The notes below the pieces were generated by a model. That model worked only from the letters and a program-made list of their open reading frames with translations, ran no database searches and was not told the origin of the DNA. Shown one piece after another: positions 8,175 through 19,113 of a stretch of DNA of 64,000 nt. The stretch comes from Agromyces sp. Leaf222 (GTDB lineage: Bacteria; Actinomycetota; Actinomycetes; Actinomycetales; Microbacteriaceae), in contig NZ_LMKQ01000001.1 in the NCBI RefSeq assembly GCF_001421565.1, forward strand, positions 2,914,934-2,978,933, given 5' to 3'. The position numbers were made by a program, and so were the translations under genes. Within the stretch, counting starts at the first letter, position 1. Every line of letters begins with the position of its first letter.

Positions 8175-8839
8175 GCGTGATCCCCCGCCCAGAGCTCATC
8201 CGGGGCGAAGACGACGCGGTGCGCTGCGGGTGGAGCGGCACCGATCCCGAGTACCGCCGCTATCACGACGAGGAATGGGGCACTCCGCAGCACGATCCCG
8301 TGCGACTGTTCGAGAAGGTCTGCCTCGAGGGATTCCAGGCCGGGCTCTCGTGGATCACCATCCTCCGCCGCCGTCCCGCGTTCCGAGAGGTGTTCCACGG
8401 CTTCGACGTCGAGCGGGTCGCGGCAATGGGCGAGACCGACGTGCTGCGGCTGCTCGGCGACGAGCGCATCATCAGGCATCGCGGCAAGATCGAGGCGACG
8501 ATCCAGAACGCTCGCGCGACCCTCGAGCTCGACCTGCCGATCGATCAGCTCATCTGGTCGTTCGCTCCCGAGCGTCGCCCGACAGCGCCGGCGACCTTCG
8601 CCGAGGTCCCGGCGGTGACGGCCGAGTCCACGGCGCTCAGCAAGGAGTTGCGTGCCCGCGGATTCCGGTTCGTCGGCCCGACCACGATGTACGCGCTCAT
8701 GCAGGCCGCCGGACTCGTCGACGATCACTTGGGCGGGTGCTTCCGCTCGACGGCTCACGCAGACGCGAATGCATCCGCAGACGCATCCGCAGACACCGCC
8801 ACAGCCGTCGACGACGCGGCAGCTCGACCGGTCGCGTAG
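8171..8839 (+). CDS. tag: DNA-3-methyladenine glycosylase I
   Basis: 222 residues. It matches the TAG family, which excises 3-methyladenine: RCGWSGTDPEYRRYHDEEWG at the N terminus (zinc Cys and the conserved catalytic-pocket region), GFQAGLSWITILRRR, and the C-terminal GFRFVGPTTMYALMQAAG followed by DHLGGCFR. His and Cys in the last segment complete the structural zinc site seen in the family. A family member of about 190 residues would end near there; the last 30 residues are an Ala/Asp/Ser-rich tail encoded by short imperfect DNA repeats (8758-8800). The GTG start overlaps the ogt stop. It is convergent with yaaA, 19 bases away. Confidence 0.95.
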   Translation: MSVIPRPELIRGEDDAVRCGWSGTDPEYRRYHDEEWGTPQHDPVRLFEKVCLEGFQAGLSWITILRRRPAFREVFHGFDVERVAAMGETDVLRLLGDERIIRHRGKIEATIQNARATLELDLPIDQLIWSFAPERRPTAPATFAEVPAVTAESTALSKELRARGFRFVGPTTMYALMQAAGLVDDHLGGCFRSTAHADANASADASADTATAVDDAAARPVA

Positions 8840-8858
8840 CGCCGGAGCATGAGGGCCG

Positions 8859-9617
8859 TCAGGCGACGAGATCGAGTTCGATCGGGGCGCCGGCGTTCGC
8901 CGCGCCGAACGCCATGGCGAACCCTTCGGCACCGGCCCAGTTCACGAGGTCCTCGACCGTGGCGAGATCGGGCCGGGTCTCGAGCAGCCGGCGTGTGAAG
9001 CGACCCTTGGCCTGTTTGTTGAAGTGGTTGAGTGCACGACGGCGTCCGCCGTCATCGACCGCGACGACGCGCACGAAGACGCTGCCGTCGCGAGCGGGTG
9101 CCGGGCCGATTTCGGCGTACGCCTCGGAGCGGAGGTCGACGACGAGGCCGTCGTACGACGCGATGCGCTGCGCGATCGCCTCTCGCCAGAAGCGCTTCAG
9201 CACCACGCCCGGAACCCGGGAGTCGTGCGAGAGGCGATACGCCGGAATCGGGTCCATGGCACCCACGAGGCCGAACAGCGCCGAGTGCACGACCACCGTC
9301 TCGCCGCCGAAGGCGCGTGCGTCGGCATCGAGCGTTCCGGCATCGAGGGCGTCGAAGAGCACTCCGGTGAACCGGTCGAGGGCTGGCATGGTGGGCGATG
9401 TCCGCAAGGCCAGGTTGTGCTCGACCTCGCCCGCCAATCGCGGACCGAGCTTCAGCGCACGCATCGCCGCAGGCTCATCGGCACTCAACGCCACGAGTCG
9501 GTCGGCGAGCTCGTTCCGCAGCGGCGAGAGTTCGGTGAACGACAGCTTCGACAGGTCGAGCGGCGCACCGACGCCACCCGCGCGCTTCGTCTCCGAAGGC
9601 GGCAGGAGGAACAGCAT
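8859..9617 (-). CDS. yaaA: YaaA-family peroxide stress protein
   Basis: 252 residues, matching the YaaA/DUF328 family: the opening MLFLLPPSETKR, then ALDRFTGVLFDALD, VVHSALFGLVGAMDPIPAYR, and the C-terminal LNHFNKQAKGRFTRRLLE block. In E. coli YaaA limits intracellular iron during peroxide stress and the fold binds DNA; a cytosolic protective role is inferred here. The start codon directly follows the stop of the P-loop kinase gene upstream (no gap), so the two are co-transcribed. A minor oddity is the large number of Ala/Arg/Asp substitutions typical of high-GC genomes. Confidence 0.93.
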   Translation of the reverse strand: MLFLLPPSETKRAGGVGAPLDLSKLSFTELSPLRNELADRLVALSADEPAAMRALKLGPRLAGEVEHNLALRTSPTMPALDRFTGVLFDALDAGTLDADARAFGGETVVVHSALFGLVGAMDPIPAYRLSHDSRVPGVVLKRFWREAIAQRIASYDGLVVDLRSEAYAEIGPAPARDGSVFVRVVAVDDGGRRRALNHFNKQAKGRFTRRLLETRPDLATVEDLVNWAGAEGFAMAFGAANAGAPIELDLVA

Positions 9618-10190
9618 CTACGATGCGAGGAACGCGAGCGTCGCGTCGACGTTCGCGCCCAGCGACTCGATGCTGTCGATCGACACGCGAGGAAGGGCCG
9701 AGGACGGCCCGGTCCAGGGCGCGTAGCCCTCGAGGCTCTGCTCGACGGCGCGCCAGGTCGTCTCTTCGAGATGCGGCAGGTTGCGCTCGCGCTTCGCGAG
9801 CCGGGACCGGTGCAGCGCTTCGTCGGAGCAGACGACCTCGACGACTCGAAGTCGCACCTCGGTGCGAACCGCGAGGTCACGCCACTGCAGGCGAGCCGCC
9901 TCACCGGCGTTCACCGCATCGACGATCACCGTTCGACCCGACGAGAGTTCCTTCTCGGCGATCTCTTCAGCAACGAGATAGGCCGCGAGCCCCGTGGGCT
10001 CACCGGCGTCGATTCCGGCCCGCAGAATCGCAGACTCGATCGGGTCGACCGACACGACGGTCGCCCCGAGCCGGGCGCCGACGATCTCGGCGATCGTCGA
10101 CTTCCCGGCTCCGGGCAGACCCGCCATGACGACGAGTTGCGTGATGGACAGCTCACCGAACTGTCGATCGAGCGGCTGCTCCCCCGGCAT
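9618..10190 (-). CDS. P-loop kinase-like ATPase (AAA_33/zeta-toxin-like fold)
   Basis: 190 residues. A Walker A motif GLPGAGKST sits near residues 24-32; SVDPIESAIL and VIVDAVNAG follow, then VEVVCSDEALHRSRLAKRER, an arginine-rich lid. This is the layout of small nucleoside/sugar kinase-like proteins that phosphorylate a small molecule with ATP. The substrate cannot be told. The ATG at 10190 lies only ten bases downstream of the atpC stop and yaaA follows directly, so this gene probably rides on ATP synthase operon read-through. No terminator is visible between atpC and this gene. Confidence 0.85.
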   Translation of the reverse strand: MPGEQPLDRQFGELSITQLVVMAGLPGAGKSTIAEIVGARLGATVVSVDPIESAILRAGIDAGEPTGLAAYLVAEEIAEKELSSGRTVIVDAVNAGEAARLQWRDLAVRTEVRLRVVEVVCSDEALHRSRLAKRERNLPHLEETTWRAVEQSLEGYAPWTGPSSALPRVSIDSIESLGANVDATLAFLAS

Positions 10191-10200
10191 CCGCTGAACC

Positions 10201-10461
10201 TCAGGCCAGTTCGGCGCGGGACGCGACGATCTGGACGGTGTTCGACTGCACCGAGAGGAAGCCGTCTTCGGCATTCGCGGTGATCTTCTCACCGTCGGGC
10301 AGGGACACCCGAACCTCTCCGGCGGCCAGGACCGCGAGCATCGGCTCGTGTCCCGGCAGGATGCCGATCTGGCCCTCGACCGTGCGAGCGACCACCATGG
10401 ACGCCTCGCCCGACCAGATCTCCCGGTCGGCCGAGACGACGCTCACCTTGAGTGCGGCCAT
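10201..10461 (-). CDS. atpC: F1Fo ATP synthase subunit epsilon (short form)
   Basis: 86 residues. It contains the complete N-terminal beta-sandwich of epsilon: KVSVVSADREIWSGEAS, GQIGILPGHEPMLAVL, then a glycine/aspartate turn and ISVQSNTVQI-like strands. The subunit links the rotor gamma to the c-ring. The C-terminal helical domain that inhibits hydrolysis in E. coli (about 50 residues) is absent, as in a number of actinobacteria. Last gene of the atp operon proper, three bases after atpD. Confidence 0.95.
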   Translation of the reverse strand: MAALKVSVVSADREIWSGEASMVVARTVEGQIGILPGHEPMLAVLAAGEVRVSLPDGEKITANAEDGFLSVQSNTVQIVASRAELA

Positions 10462-10463
10462 GC

Positions 10464-12841
<2,378 letters not shown>

Positions 12842-12888
12842 GTCTCTCCTGTAGTCCTAGAGTCGATCGATCAGTCGTGTCGAGGCGC

Positions 12889-14529
12889 TCAGCGCTTCGA
12901 CTTGACGACCTGCTCCTGGTTGACCGATTCGGCGTCGATCGGCTCGAACTGCTCCGAGCCGACGGATGCGAGCGGCTTGCCCTCTCCGGTCTGGAACTCG
13001 AGCTTGAACTTGTCGACCGAGGACTCGAGCGTCGCGACGGTCTCGTCGGACAGCACGTTGGTCTCGCGGAGGTCGCTGAGCACCGACGTGTTGCGACCGA
13101 GGAAGTCAAGGAGCTCGCGCTCGAAGCGCAGGATGTCCTCGACCGGGACCTCGTCGAGCTTGCCGTTCGTGCCGGCCCAGATCGAGACGACCTGCTCCTC
13201 GACGGGGTACGGCGAGTACTGCGGCTGCTTGAGCAGCTCGGTGAGGCGTGCGCCGCGAGCGAGCTGGCGACGGCTGGCCGCGTCGAGGTCGGACGCGAAC
13301 ATCGCGAACGCCTCGAGCGAGCGGTACTGCGCGAGCTCGAGCTTCAGCGTGCCGGAGACCTTCTTGATCGACTTCACCTGGGCGTCGCCACCGACACGCG
13401 ACACCGAGATGCCCACGTCGACCGCGGGACGCTGGTTGGCGTTGAAGAGGTCGGACTGGAGGAAGATCTGGCCGTCGGTGATCGAGATCACGTTGGTCGG
13501 GATGTAGGCCGACACGTCGTTCGCCTTGGTCTCGATGATCGGCAGGCCGGTCATCGAGCCCGCGCCGAGCTCGTCGGAGAGCTTCGCGCAACGCTCGAGC
13601 AGACGCGAGTGCAGGTAGAAGACGTCACCGGGGTACGCCTCGCGTCCCGGCGGACGACGGAGGAGCAGCGACACGGCACGGTAGGCCTCGGCCTGCTTCG
13701 ACAGGTCATCGAAGATGATGAGGACGTGCTTGGAGGCGTACATCCAGTGCTGGCCGATGGCCGAGCCGGTGTACGGGGCGAGGTACTTGAAGCCGGCGGG
13801 GTCGGAGGCCGGTGCCGCGACGATCGTCGTGTACTCCATGGCTCCGGCGTCTTCGAGGGCGCCCTTCACCGAGGCGATGGTCGAGCCCTTCTGGCCGATC
13901 GCGACGTAGATGCAGCGGACCTGCTTGTTGACGTCGCCGGACTCCCAGTTGGCCTTCTGGTTGATGATCGTGTCGATCGCGATGGCCGTCTTGCCGGTCT
14001 GGCGGTCGCCGATGATCAGCTGACGCTGGCCGCGGCCGACGGGGATCATGGCGTCGATCGCCTTGATGCCGGTCTGGAGCGGTTCGTGGACCGACTTGCG
14101 CTGCATGACGCCGGGAGCCTGGAGCTCGAGCGCGCGGCGGCCCTCGAGGCCCGTGATCTCGCCGAGGCCGTCGATCGGGTTGCCGAGCGGGTCGACGACG
14201 CGGCCGAGGTAGCCCTCTCCGACGGGGACCGAGAGGACCTCGCCGGTGCGGGTCACCTCCATGCCCGCCTCGATGCCGGTGAACTCTCCGAGGACGACGA
14301 CGCCGATCACGTCTTCCTCGAGGTTCAGCGCGAGACCGAGCGTGCCGTCCGCGAAGCGGATGAGCTCGTTGGCCATGACCGAGGGCAGTCCCTCGACGTG
14401 CGCGATGCCGTCGGCGGCGTCGGTGACGTATCCGACCTCGGTCTTCTGCGCCGTGCCCGGCTCGTAAGCCGAGGCGAACTCCGTGAGAGCCGTGCGGATC
14501 TCATCGGGGCTGATGGAGAGTTCTGCCAT
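12889..14529 (-). CDS. atpA: F1Fo ATP synthase subunit alpha
   Basis: 546 residues, the non-catalytic nucleotide-binding F1 subunit. The P-loop [11 protein letters not shown] lies near residue 170; downstream are [28 protein letters not shown] and [26 protein letters not shown]. The C-terminal extension after 505 ([13 protein letters not shown] onward) is usual for actinobacteria. Start: two ATGs lie at 14535 and 14529. The Shine-Dalgarno AAGGA is one base from the first and seven from the second, so 14529 is preferred. It follows atpH by about 100 bases, the longest gap in the F1 part of the operon. Confidence 0.97.
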   Translation of the reverse strand: MAELSISPDEIRTALTEFASAYEPGTAQKTEVGYVTDAADGIAHVEGLPSVMANELIRFADGTLGLALNLEEDVIGVVVLGEFTGIEAGMEVTRTGEVLSVPVGEGYLGRVVDPLGNPIDGLGEITGLEGRRALELQAPGVMQRKSVHEPLQTGIKAIDAMIPVGRGQRQLIIGDRQTGKTAIAIDTIINQKANWESGDVNKQVRCIYVAIGQKGSTIASVKGALEDAGAMEYTTIVAAPASDPAGFKYLAPYTGSAIGQHWMYASKHVLIIFDDLSKQAEAYRAVSLLLRRPPGREAYPGDVFYLHSRLLERCAKLSDELGAGSMTGLPIIETKANDVSAYIPTNVISITDGQIFLQSDLFNANQRPAVDVGISVSRVGGDAQVKSIKKVSGTLKLELAQYRSLEAFAMFASDLDAASRRQLARGARLTELLKQPQYSPYPVEEQVVSIWAGTNGKLDEVPVEDILRFERELLDFLGRNTSVLSDLRETNVLSDETVATLESSVDKFKLEFQTGEGKPLASVGSEQFEPIDAESVNQEQVVKSKR

Positions 14530-14626
14530 TGCCATTTCCTTTTCTGAAGGGCCAGGCCCTTTTCTGTGCCGGAGGACCAGCTACTGGTGTGTCACGGCGC
14601 AGGACGCCGGTCGGTGTCGTCCGGCG

Positions 14627-15424
14627 TCAGCCGGCAAGCTTCTGCCTCAGCGAGCTGAGGCGCGAGGCGACGCTGCCGTCGATGACGTCGTCGCCGATCT
14701 GCACGCGGACCCCGCCGAGCACGGCGGGATCGACGATGGTGTCGAAACGGATGCGGCGACCGGCCTGAATGGCGAGTCCCTGCTCGAGTCGTGCCAGCTG
14801 CGCGTCGCTCAGCGGCACGGCGGTCGTGACCGTCGCGACATCGAATCCGCGCTGGTCGGCGATGACGGATGCTGCGCCGCGGAGCATCTCGCCGATGCGG
14901 CGACCGCGCGGCGAGAGCACCAGGTGACGCACGACGACCACGGTCGCCGGGTCGGACTTGCCCGAGCCGAGCAGCCGCTCGACGAGGCGGGCCTTCGGCT
15001 CGCTGGCACCGAGCTTGGAGCCGAGCACGAGCTCGAGCTCCGAGTCGGACGCGACGGCGCGCTCGAACGCGAAGAGTTCGGCGTCGAGGTCGACGCCCTC
15101 GCCCGCGGTGTCGGCCGCGACCCGGAAGCCCAGCTCCTCGACGCCGTCGAGGAAGTCGGCCTGGCTCGACCACCGCTGCGATGCCGCCGCCGTGAGCAGG
15201 GCCACCGCTCCGGGAGCGATGCGCCCGCCGAGCACGCTGGAAACCAGCGCGCTCTTCTGCGCGGCATCGGCTTCGTTGTCGGTGAGCGCGGTGCGCAGCT
15301 GACCGGAACCGGCGATGAGTCGAACGGCGGCGAGGAGGTCCTCGGCGACCGAAAGGTCGGCCTGGCCCGACGACGCGAGCGTGGCTCGCGACGCCGCCAG
15401 GGCCTCTCTCGTAGCGCTACCCAT
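14627..15424 (-). CDS. atpH: F1Fo ATP synthase subunit delta
   Basis: 265 residues, longer than the approximately 180 of E. coli delta but usual for actinobacteria, where an extra helical segment is inserted. It starts MGSATREALAASRATLA and ends with the diagnostic GGVRVQIGDDVIDGSVASRL, the signature of the peripheral-stalk delta subunit. It joins F1 alpha to the b subunit. It is a stand-alone delta, unlike the b-delta fusion of mycobacteria. The start lies three bases from the atpF stop. Confidence 0.96.
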   Translation of the reverse strand: MGSATREALAASRATLASSGQADLSVAEDLLAAVRLIAGSGQLRTALTDNEADAAQKSALVSSVLGGRIAPGAVALLTAAASQRWSSQADFLDGVEELGFRVAADTAGEGVDLDAELFAFERAVASDSELELVLGSKLGASEPKARLVERLLGSGKSDPATVVVVRHLVLSPRGRRIGEMLRGAASVIADQRGFDVATVTTAVPLSDAQLARLEQGLAIQAGRRIRFDTIVDPAVLGGVRVQIGDDVIDGSVASRLSSLRQKLAG

Positions 15425-15427
15425 GGG

Positions 15428-15994
15428 CTACTTCGTCTCCCCTGCGGCGGCCTTCTCGGACGCCTCGAGGTCGGCGAGGAACCGGTCGACCACGGCCTGG
15501 GCCTTCTGGTCGTCGGTCAGCGACTCGCCGATGACGCCGGAGGCCAGGTCGATCGCGATGGTGCCGACCTCGGAGCGGAGCGAGACGAGCGCGGACTGGC
15601 GCTCGGCCTCGATCTGCGCCTGGGCGCTCGCGGTGACGCGAGCGGCCTCGGACACCGCGGTGTCCTTGGCCTCGGCGACGATCTTCTTGCCGTCTTCACG
15701 AGCGGTCTCGCGGATCTGGCCTGCCTCTGCGCGCGCGTCGGCGAGCTGGGCGGTGTACTCCTCGAGGGCGGCCTCGGCCTTGCGCTGGGCCTCGTCGGCC
15801 TTCGCGATGTTGCCTTCGATCGCTTCGGCACGCTCATCGAGCATCGTCTGGACGCGCGGCAGCACGTACTTCCAGAAGAAGATGAGGATGATGATGAAGC
15901 AGACCGACGACCAGAGGATGTCGTAACCCTCGGGAAGGACCGGGCTGTGGGTCTCGCCACCCTCGGTTGCAGCGCTCAGTACTGCATGAAGCAC
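15428..15994 (-). CDS. atpF: F1Fo ATP synthase subunit b
   Basis: 188 residues. One membrane helix near residues 24-45 (YDILWSSVCFIIILIFFWKY), then a long charged Ala/Glu/Arg coiled coil (about 50-170) forming the peripheral stator stalk. The N-terminal 20 residues before the helix are typical of actinobacterial b. Position between atpE and atpH is canonical. No anomaly. Confidence 0.96.
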   Translation of the reverse strand: MLHAVLSAATEGGETHSPVLPEGYDILWSSVCFIIILIFFWKYVLPRVQTMLDERAEAIEGNIAKADEAQRKAEAALEEYTAQLADARAEAGQIRETAREDGKKIVAEAKDTAVSEAARVTASAQAQIEAERQSALVSLRSEVGTIAIDLASGVIGESLTDDQKAQAVVDRFLADLEASEKAAAGETK

Positions 15995-16022
15995 GTTGGC
16001 CTCCTCAGTTGCGGCGGGTGGA

Positions 16023-16271
<249 letters not shown>

Positions 16272-16301
16272 CTAGGGATGTTTCTGGGCGGGTGCCCGGG
16301 C

Positions 16302-17081
16302 TCAGTGCTCTTCGGCGACCGCGAGCTGGATGTAGACCGCGGTGAGAAGGGTGAAGACGTATGCCTGCAGGAAGGCGACGAGGATCTCGAACAGCGTGAA
16401 GGCGAACCCGAAGGCCAGCGTTCCGGCACCGAGGAGAGTCCACCATCCGCCGAGGGTGAAGACGAAGAACTGCGTGGCTGCGAAGAAGAGCACGAGCAGG
16501 AGGTGACCGACGATCATGTTCATCATGAGTCGAAGGGTCAGCGTGATCGGCCGGATCACGAAGGTCGAGAGGAGCTCGATCGGCGTGACGATGATGTAGA
16601 CCGGCCACGGAACACCCGAGGGGAAGAGCGAGTTCTTGAAGAAGTTCTTCGGGCTCTTCTTGACACCCGCGTAGATGAAGGTGATGTAGGAGACGATCGC
16701 GAGGACGAGCGGCACGCCGATGACGGAGGTGCCGGCGATGTTCAGGAACGGGATGATGCCCGTGATGTTCATGAACAGGATCATGAAGAACATCGTCGTG
16801 AGGATCGGCAGGAACCGCTTGGCGTCCTTCTTGCCCAGCAGGTCTTCGGCGACGTTGACGCGCACCAGGTCGAGACCCATCTCGAGCAGGCTCTGGAACC
16901 TGCCTGGCACGAGGCGCATGTGGCGCGTGCCGAGCCAGAAGACCAGGAGCAGTGCCACGACCGCGACGAAGCGGACGAGCATGATGCGGTTGATCTCGAA
17001 GGGGGTGTCTTCGAAGAGGAGTGCTCCCGGGAAGAATTCGTCGATCGACGGCCCGTGGAATTCACCATCGTTGGTTGACAT
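16302..17081 (-). CDS. atpB: F1Fo ATP synthase subunit a
   Basis: About 259 residues, with five to six membrane helices forming the proton half-channels next to the c-ring. Key arginine is in PITLTLRLMMNMIVGH; also visible are LGTRHMRLVPGRFQSLLEMG and the C-terminal LQAYVFTLLTAVYIQLA. Start is uncertain. ATG 17081 gives an N terminus reading MSTNDGEFHGPSIDEFF; in-frame starts at 17165 (ATG) and 17183 (GTG) would add 28 or 34 residues, including a mildly hydrophobic stretch. None has a clear ribosome site. First structural gene of the atp operon, about 210 bases after the AtpI-like gene. A TAGAGT box (17220-17225, minus) is a weak candidate operon promoter. Confidence 0.95.
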   Translation of the reverse strand: MSTNDGEFHGPSIDEFFPGALLFEDTPFEINRIMLVRFVAVVALLLVFWLGTRHMRLVPGRFQSLLEMGLDLVRVNVAEDLLGKKDAKRFLPILTTMFFMILFMNITGIIPFLNIAGTSVIGVPLVLAIVSYITFIYAGVKKSPKNFFKNSLFPSGVPWPVYIIVTPIELLSTFVIRPITLTLRLMMNMIVGHLLLVLFFAATQFFVFTLGGWWTLLGAGTLAFGFAFTLFEILVAFLQAYVFTLLTAVYIQLAVAEEH

Positions 17082-17294
17082 CGGAACCAGAAGGTTCAGA
17101 GCGTTAGCTAGCAGCGCTATCTCCTGTTTCGGGGCGTGGAGCTCTGCTCTCGCGACGACGAACATCGGAACGGTTTCACGCACATGCCGAAGCAGGCGTT
17201 TACCGGGGGGATCTCCATTACTCTAGCAAGACTTCGGGCATCGGACGAATCGCCGACGAAGTCTCGTGCGACGAATTCGACAACTCGTCGAAAT

Positions 17295-17765
17295 TCAGTC
17301 CTCGCGAGGCGCCGGAGGCAGCTCGACGTCGCTGACGTGCGGCATCCGGGACTTCGTGATCACGACCACGTCGACGACGAGCGAGGCGAGCACGCCGGCC
17401 ACGAGGCTGAGGAACAGCACGGTCGTGTCGAGCCATGCGGCGTCACGCAGCAGCACGACGAGCACGATGAAGACGATGAACTTCAGGAGCCATCCGCCGA
17501 GCACGATGCCGAAGAAGGCACCCACGAAGAGGTCGCTCGAGGCGAAGCGGTTCGCGATGAGGATCGTGGCGGCCGTGATGCCCATGAAGACGACGGCCAT
17601 GGCGGTGCCGATCAGCGCTCCGACGAGCCCCTCGCCACCCGCGAAGACGAAGCCGAGCACCGCGCTCACCACGAGCAGGGCCGCGGCGACGATGCCGCCC
17701 CACACGAGCGCCTGGCGCAGCACGGGGTTCGAGGTGGGGGTGTTGTCAGGTCGTGCGTCGTTCAT
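17295..17765 (-). CDS. AtpI-like integral membrane protein upstream of the atp operon
   Basis: 156 residues with four predicted membrane helices (about 20-40, 46-66, 82-104, 115-136), short loops and a hydrophilic N terminus. Position between the WecA-like transferase and atpB is where actinobacteria usually carry an AtpI-type protein (the mycobacterial Rv1303 position). AtpI is thought to help assemble the c-ring or import Mg2+; sequence resemblance is too weak for me to claim the same function. The ATG at 17765 overlaps the 3' end of the transferase gene by 20 bases, so the two are coupled. Confidence 0.8.
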   Translation of the reverse strand: MNDARPDNTPTSNPVLRQALVWGGIVAAALLVVSAVLGFVFAGGEGLVGALIGTAMAVVFMGITAATILIANRFASSDLFVGAFFGIVLGGWLLKFIVFIVLVVLLRDAAWLDTTVLFLSLVAGVLASLVVDVVVITKSRMPHVSDVELPPAPRED

Positions 17766-19113
17766 CAGGCTCCAGTCGTGGGTCGCCCGATTGTACCGAG
17801 GCGGCCTGAGCCGAGCCTGCCGTGGCCGCCGGCGCCGGTGCCGCCGCGGCATCCGTCGTCATCGCGGCGTCGACCCTCCCGCCCTCGTCGATCACGGACT
17901 CCGAGGCGGTCGCGCCGCGCTCGAGCTCGTCGAGGTGCGGCGCCACCGGCACGGCGGACGTCGCCTCGGCCGCGACGGTCAGGCGCTTGCGGCGGCCGAG
18001 CGGCGCGAGCGTGACGATCGCGCAGGCCACGAAGCCGACGCCGAGCAGCAGGAACGCCCAGCGTGCGCTGATGCCGAGGTAGACGGGGAAGACATACGTG
18101 AGGAGGCATCCGATCGAGGCCACCGCGGTCCAGCTGTAGAAGATGAGCACGGCATTCAGGTGCGAGTGCCCCATGTCGAGCAGGCGGTGGTGCAGGTGCT
18201 TGCGGTCGGCCGCGAAGGGCGACTTGCCGGCGCGCAGGCGACGCACGACGGCGAGGCCGAAGTCGAGCAGCGGGATGAGCAGCACGATGACCGGCAGGAT
18301 GATCGGGATGAACGCGGCGAAGAGCTGGTTGAAGCCGACGCCCGCGGGGTTCAGCTGGCCGGTGACGGCGATCGCCGAGGTCGCCATGAGCAGGCCGACG
18401 AGCAACGCACCGGCATCGCCCATGAACAGCTTCGCCGGGCGCCAGTTCAGCGGCAGGAAGCCGGCGCACGCCCCGACCAGGATGATCGCGATCATCGACG
18501 CGAGGTTGAAGTAGTTGGTCGGCGAGGTCTGCTGCACGAGCAGGTACGTGTAGACGAAGAACACGCCGTTCGAGATGAGCGAGACGCCGGCGACCAATCC
18601 GTCGAGGCCGTCGATGAAGTTCACGGCGTTCATCACGAGCACGATGACGAACACGGTGAGCGTCGCGAACATCCACGACGAGCCGACCAGGATGCCGCCG
18701 ATGGGCAGCGACACGATGGACACGCCCTGCCAGGCGATGAGGCCGGCGGCGATGAACTGGCCCGCGAGCTTCGTGGTCCAGTCGAGGTCCCAGATGTCGT
18801 CGGCGACGCCGATGAGCACGATGAGCAGCGCCGCCCCGAGGATCGCGAGCACCTGCGTCGGGTCCTGGAAGATGATCGCGACGTTGGCGAACCGCGTCGG
18901 ACCGAGGCTCGACACGAACCACGCCGCGCCGAACGCGACGAGGATGCCCACGAACATCGCGATGCCGCCGAGCCGCGGCGTCGGGCGCGTGTGCACGTCG
19001 CGCTCGCGGATCTTCGGGTAGAGCCGGTACTTCAGGCTCAGCTTCCAGACGACGTACGACCCGACGAGGGTCACGAGCGCGGCGATGATCGCGAGCGCGA
19101 TGAACAGGGTCAT
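17746..19113 (-). CDS. undecaprenyl-phosphate GlcNAc-1-phosphate transferase (WecA/MraY family)
   Basis: 455 residues with about ten to eleven membrane helices. Family signatures: TPRLGGIAMF after the first helix, the Mg-binding pair in GVADDIWDLDWTTK, NAVNFIDGLDGLVAG, KLFMGDAGALLVG and the cytosolic HLHHRLLDMGHSH loop. This is the polyprenyl-phosphate HexNAc-1-P transferase family, which starts arabinogalactan-type or other cell-wall glycan synthesis at the inner membrane. The last 70 residues form an Ala/Pro-rich cytosolic tail absent from most relatives. The ATG overlaps the tsaC stop by four bases. Substrate is inferred from the family. Confidence 0.93.
   Translation of the reverse strand: MTLFIALAIIAALVTLVGSYVVWKLSLKYRLYPKIRERDVHTRPTPRLGGIAMFVGILVAFGAAWFVSSLGPTRFANVAIIFQDPTQVLAILGAALLIVLIGVADDIWDLDWTTKLAGQFIAAGLIAWQGVSIVSLPIGGILVGSSWMFATLTVFVIVLVMNAVNFIDGLDGLVAGVSLISNGVFFVYTYLLVQQTSPTNYFNLASMIAIILVGACAGFLPLNWRPAKLFMGDAGALLVGLLMATSAIAVTGQLNPAGVGFNQLFAAFIPIILPVIVLLIPLLDFGLAVVRRLRAGKSPFAADRKHLHHRLLDMGHSHLNAVLIFYSWTAVASIGCLLTYVFPVYLGISARWAFLLLGVGFVACAIVTLAPLGRRKRLTVAAEATSAVPVAPHLDELERGATASESVIDEGGRVDAAMTTDAAAAPAPAATAGSAQAASVQSGDPRLEPDERRTT

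Noticed and set aside
16302-17183. Longer atpB starting at GTG 17183 or ATG 17165
   Set aside because: Not excluded, but neither has a ribosome site, and the recognisable conserved start (GEFHGPSIDEFF) lies right after ATG 17081.
17184-17294. Strong sigma-70-type promoter for the atp operon
   Set aside because: A TAGAGT -10 candidate exists, but no matching -35 is seen, so it is only mentioned with atpB.
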